Shown: positions 62,559-64,000 of the stretch, in pieces
Numbering within the stretch: the stretch's first letter is position 1
How the letters are laid out: every line of letters begins with the position of its first letter
Origin: Desulfurivibrio dismutans
GTDB lineage: Bacteria > Desulfobacterota > Desulfobulbia > Desulfobulbales > Desulfurivibrionaceae
Direction of reading: 5' to 3'
Length of the DNA: 64,000 nucleotides
Assembly (NCBI RefSeq): GCF_029210385.1
Contig: NZ_JARGDQ010000005.1
Location: forward strand, 1 to 64,000
Notes under the pieces: generated by a model
Told to the model about the DNA's origin: nothing
The model's database searches: none
Seen by the model: the letters and a program-made list of their open reading frames with translations, nothing else
Position numbers and translations under genes: made by a program

Positions 62559-64000
62559 TTGGTAAACGGTGATTTGAAAACGGATGTGGTGGTGATCGGC
62601 AGCGGCATCAGCGGCTTGACCGCCGCCGCCCTGCTGGCCCGTAAGGGCCGGGAGGTGATGCTCATTGAGCGCACCGCCCGGCCCGGCGGCGCCCTCAAGC
62701 GCTTCAAGCGGCAGGGGATTTCTTTTGACGTCGGCTTTCATTATTCCGGTTGTCTGGGTGACGGGGAAATTCTGGCGGTACTGTGGGATTACCTGGGGGT
62801 GCGGGACCGGCTTGAAATCCGGCAATTTCCCCCGGAAGGATACGATGAACTGAACATCAGTGGTTGTGCTCAGCCGGTTCGAGCCTATTTTAATTATGTG
62901 CAACTGGCCGAGGAACTGCAGCGGATTTTCCCCGTTGAGCGGGCGGCGATTGGCGCCTATCTGGACAAAGTAAGGGATATCTGCCAGGAGATTCCTTTTT
63001 ACAACCTGGACCTGCCGTTATCGCCGTTTTTGCGGGGCATTAAAGAGCGGCCGCCGTCCCTGGCGGAATACTTGCGATCGATTACCGCCAATCCGCAACT
63101 GCAGGCGGCCCTGGCCGCTCCGGCCTTTCTTTACGGGGTGCTGCCGGAGGCTGCCGCCTTGCCGGTCCACGCCTCCGTGGCCCATGGTTTTTACCAGGGG
63201 GCCTACACCATCGATGGCGGTGGCCAGGCGGTGGTGGATGCCTATCTGCAGGTGCTGGCCCGGGCCGGCGCCCGGGTGCTGACCGGTAACCGGGTGACAA
63301 AAGTGCTGGCGGCACAGGGTCGGGTGGCCGGCGTGGTTACCGAGCGGGAAGAGGTTATTGCCTGTCGTGAGGTCATTTACACCGGCCATCCGGCGGCGGT
63401 GCCGGCCATGGTGCCGGCCTCTTTGTTCCGGCCGATTTACCTCAAAAGATTGCAGGAGTTGCAGAACACCTGCTCCATGTATGCCGTTTTCGCGGTGCCG
63501 GAGGGAGACAAGGTGCCGTCGCCGGACTGGGTTAACTATTATCAGCTGCCCGCCGGCCTGGATCTTGTCGCCCGGCACCGTGAGGGCTCTTTGGCCCGGC
63601 GGAGTTTGATGATGACCAGCCCGGAAAGGCGGGATACGGGAAGCTTGCGGGAACCCAACCGGGGGATTATATTGCTCAGCCCCGCCTTTTGGAGCGAAGG
63701 TGAACGGTTTTGGGACAGCACCCCCCGGAATCGTCCGCCCGCATATAAGGCCTGGAAGGAGGAGGTGGCCGGAGAGATGCTGGCCGCCGCCCGGCGGCAA
63801 TGGGGCGCCCGATACGGCGCCCTCCGGCCGCTGGCGGTGGGCACACCGCTGACTTTCCGGGATGAACTGGCGGCGCCCGAGGGGGCAGCCTACGGCGCTC
63901 AGCACTCTCTTTTACAGCACAACCCGACGGCCCGTACCCGGTTGCCGGGCTTCTGGCTGAGCGGCCAGAGCACCCTGATGACCGGGGTGGTCGGGGCGGC
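62559..64000 (+). CDS. Phytoene desaturase (CrtI)-like FAD oxidoreductase, 3'-truncated by the window edge
   Basis: About 480 residues are visible, open to the last base. The start is probably TTG 62559 (AAGGG upstream); no in-frame ATG precedes the FAD motif. The dinucleotide-binding motif is VVVIGSGISGLTAAALLARK followed by RPGGALKRF, then FDVGFHYSG; near the end SGQSTLMTGVVGA matches the C-terminal FAD motif of the CrtI/retinol saturase superfamily. These enzymes desaturate, saturate or isomerise polyenes. Placed after two ketosynthases, an ACP and two radical SAM enzymes, it likely acts on an acyl or polyene chain (inference). Confidence 0.9.
   Translation, partial: MVNGDLKTDVVVIGSGISGLTAAALLARKGREVMLIERTARPGGALKRFKRQGISFDVGFHYSGCLGDGEILAVLWDYLGVRDRLEIRQFPPEGYDELNISGCAQPVRAYFNYVQLAEELQRIFPVERAAIGAYLDKVRDICQEIPFYNLDLPLSPFLRGIKERPPSLAEYLRSITANPQLQAALAAPAFLYGVLPEAAALPVHASVAHGFYQGAYTIDGGGQAVVDAYLQVLARAGARVLTGNRVTKVLAAQGRVAGVVTEREEVIACREVIYTGHPAAVPAMVPASLFRPIYLKRLQELQNTCSMYAVFAVPEGDKVPSPDWVNYYQLPAGLDLVARHREGSLARRSLMMTSPERRDTGSLREPNRGIILLSPAFWSEGERFWDSTPRNRPPAYKAWKEEVAGEMLAAARRQWGARYGALRPLAVGTPLTFRDELAAPEGAAYGAQHSLLQHNPTARTRLPGFWLSGQSTLMTGVVGA

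Overview
The window is about 60% GC, densely coded and almost entirely chromosomal housekeeping plus flagellar genes, followed by an accessory biosynthetic block. The gene set suggests a motile, anaerobic, Gram-negative member of the Desulfobacterota (former Deltaproteobacteria), possibly Desulfobulbales. The pointers are sigma-54 flagellar control, a CooC-type nickel ATPase for CO dehydrogenase, a TIGR03960/DUF2344 radical SAM protein next to RNase G and rplU-rpmA, a bacterial AP2-domain protein, several lipoproteins and LspA. The taxonomic placement is inference from gene content, not from a search.

Layout. 1-5500: a sigma-54 activator cut by the window edge, a TPR protein, a flagellar-type histidine kinase and its NtrC-type regulator. 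5540-18631: flgB-flgC-fliE-fliF-fliG-fliH-fliI-fliJ-motE-like, then fliK-flgD-flgE. Both blocks are preceded by consensus-perfect sigma-54 promoters (5542 and 13355), so the regulators at the left edge plausibly drive them. 18839-31271: cooC (minus), ileS-lspA-fabD, a secreted protein (minus), ffh, then rpsP-khpA-rimM-trmD-SPOUT methyltransferase, and rplS-rnhB-yraN. 31302-46454: pdxA-tmk-two lipoproteins-TIGR03960/DUF2344 protein-rng-rplU-rpmA-obgE-proB-proA-nadD and an orphan lipoprotein. 46852-51532 is on the minus strand: mazG, rpsF-rpsR-DUF2232-rplI-dnaB and a YfaZ-like protein. 51990-52607: a double-AP2 protein with a histone-H1-like tail.

53044 to the right edge is an accessory cluster built around an acyl carrier protein: an HTH-like small protein, a BtrH-type acyltransferase, an ABC-2 exporter pair, an ACP, a KAS III-like enzyme, two B12-type radical SAM enzymes, a KAS II-like enzyme and a CrtI-like FAD oxidoreductase running off the end. 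It looks like a fatty-acid- or polyketide-derived lipid or pigment pathway whose product I cannot name.

The most unusual non-gene signal is a family of imperfect palindromes of about 108 bp (12806, 12969, 20534, 43288, 52913) with short derivatives (29601, 34893) and a probable decayed half copy (46638). Copies share an apical GCGTAC-n4-GTACGC core and a fixed CA/TG asymmetry between the arms. Their outer arms differ between copies but remain complementary within each copy. Three copies sit exactly on or at the stop codon of a gene. One lies in frame inside ileS and adds, with a second small palindrome, about 50 residues to isoleucyl-tRNA synthetase. This recalls the protein-coding palindromic elements of Rickettsia. 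A second striking point is the flagellar-type histidine kinase, which has Gln where the phosphoacceptor His should be.
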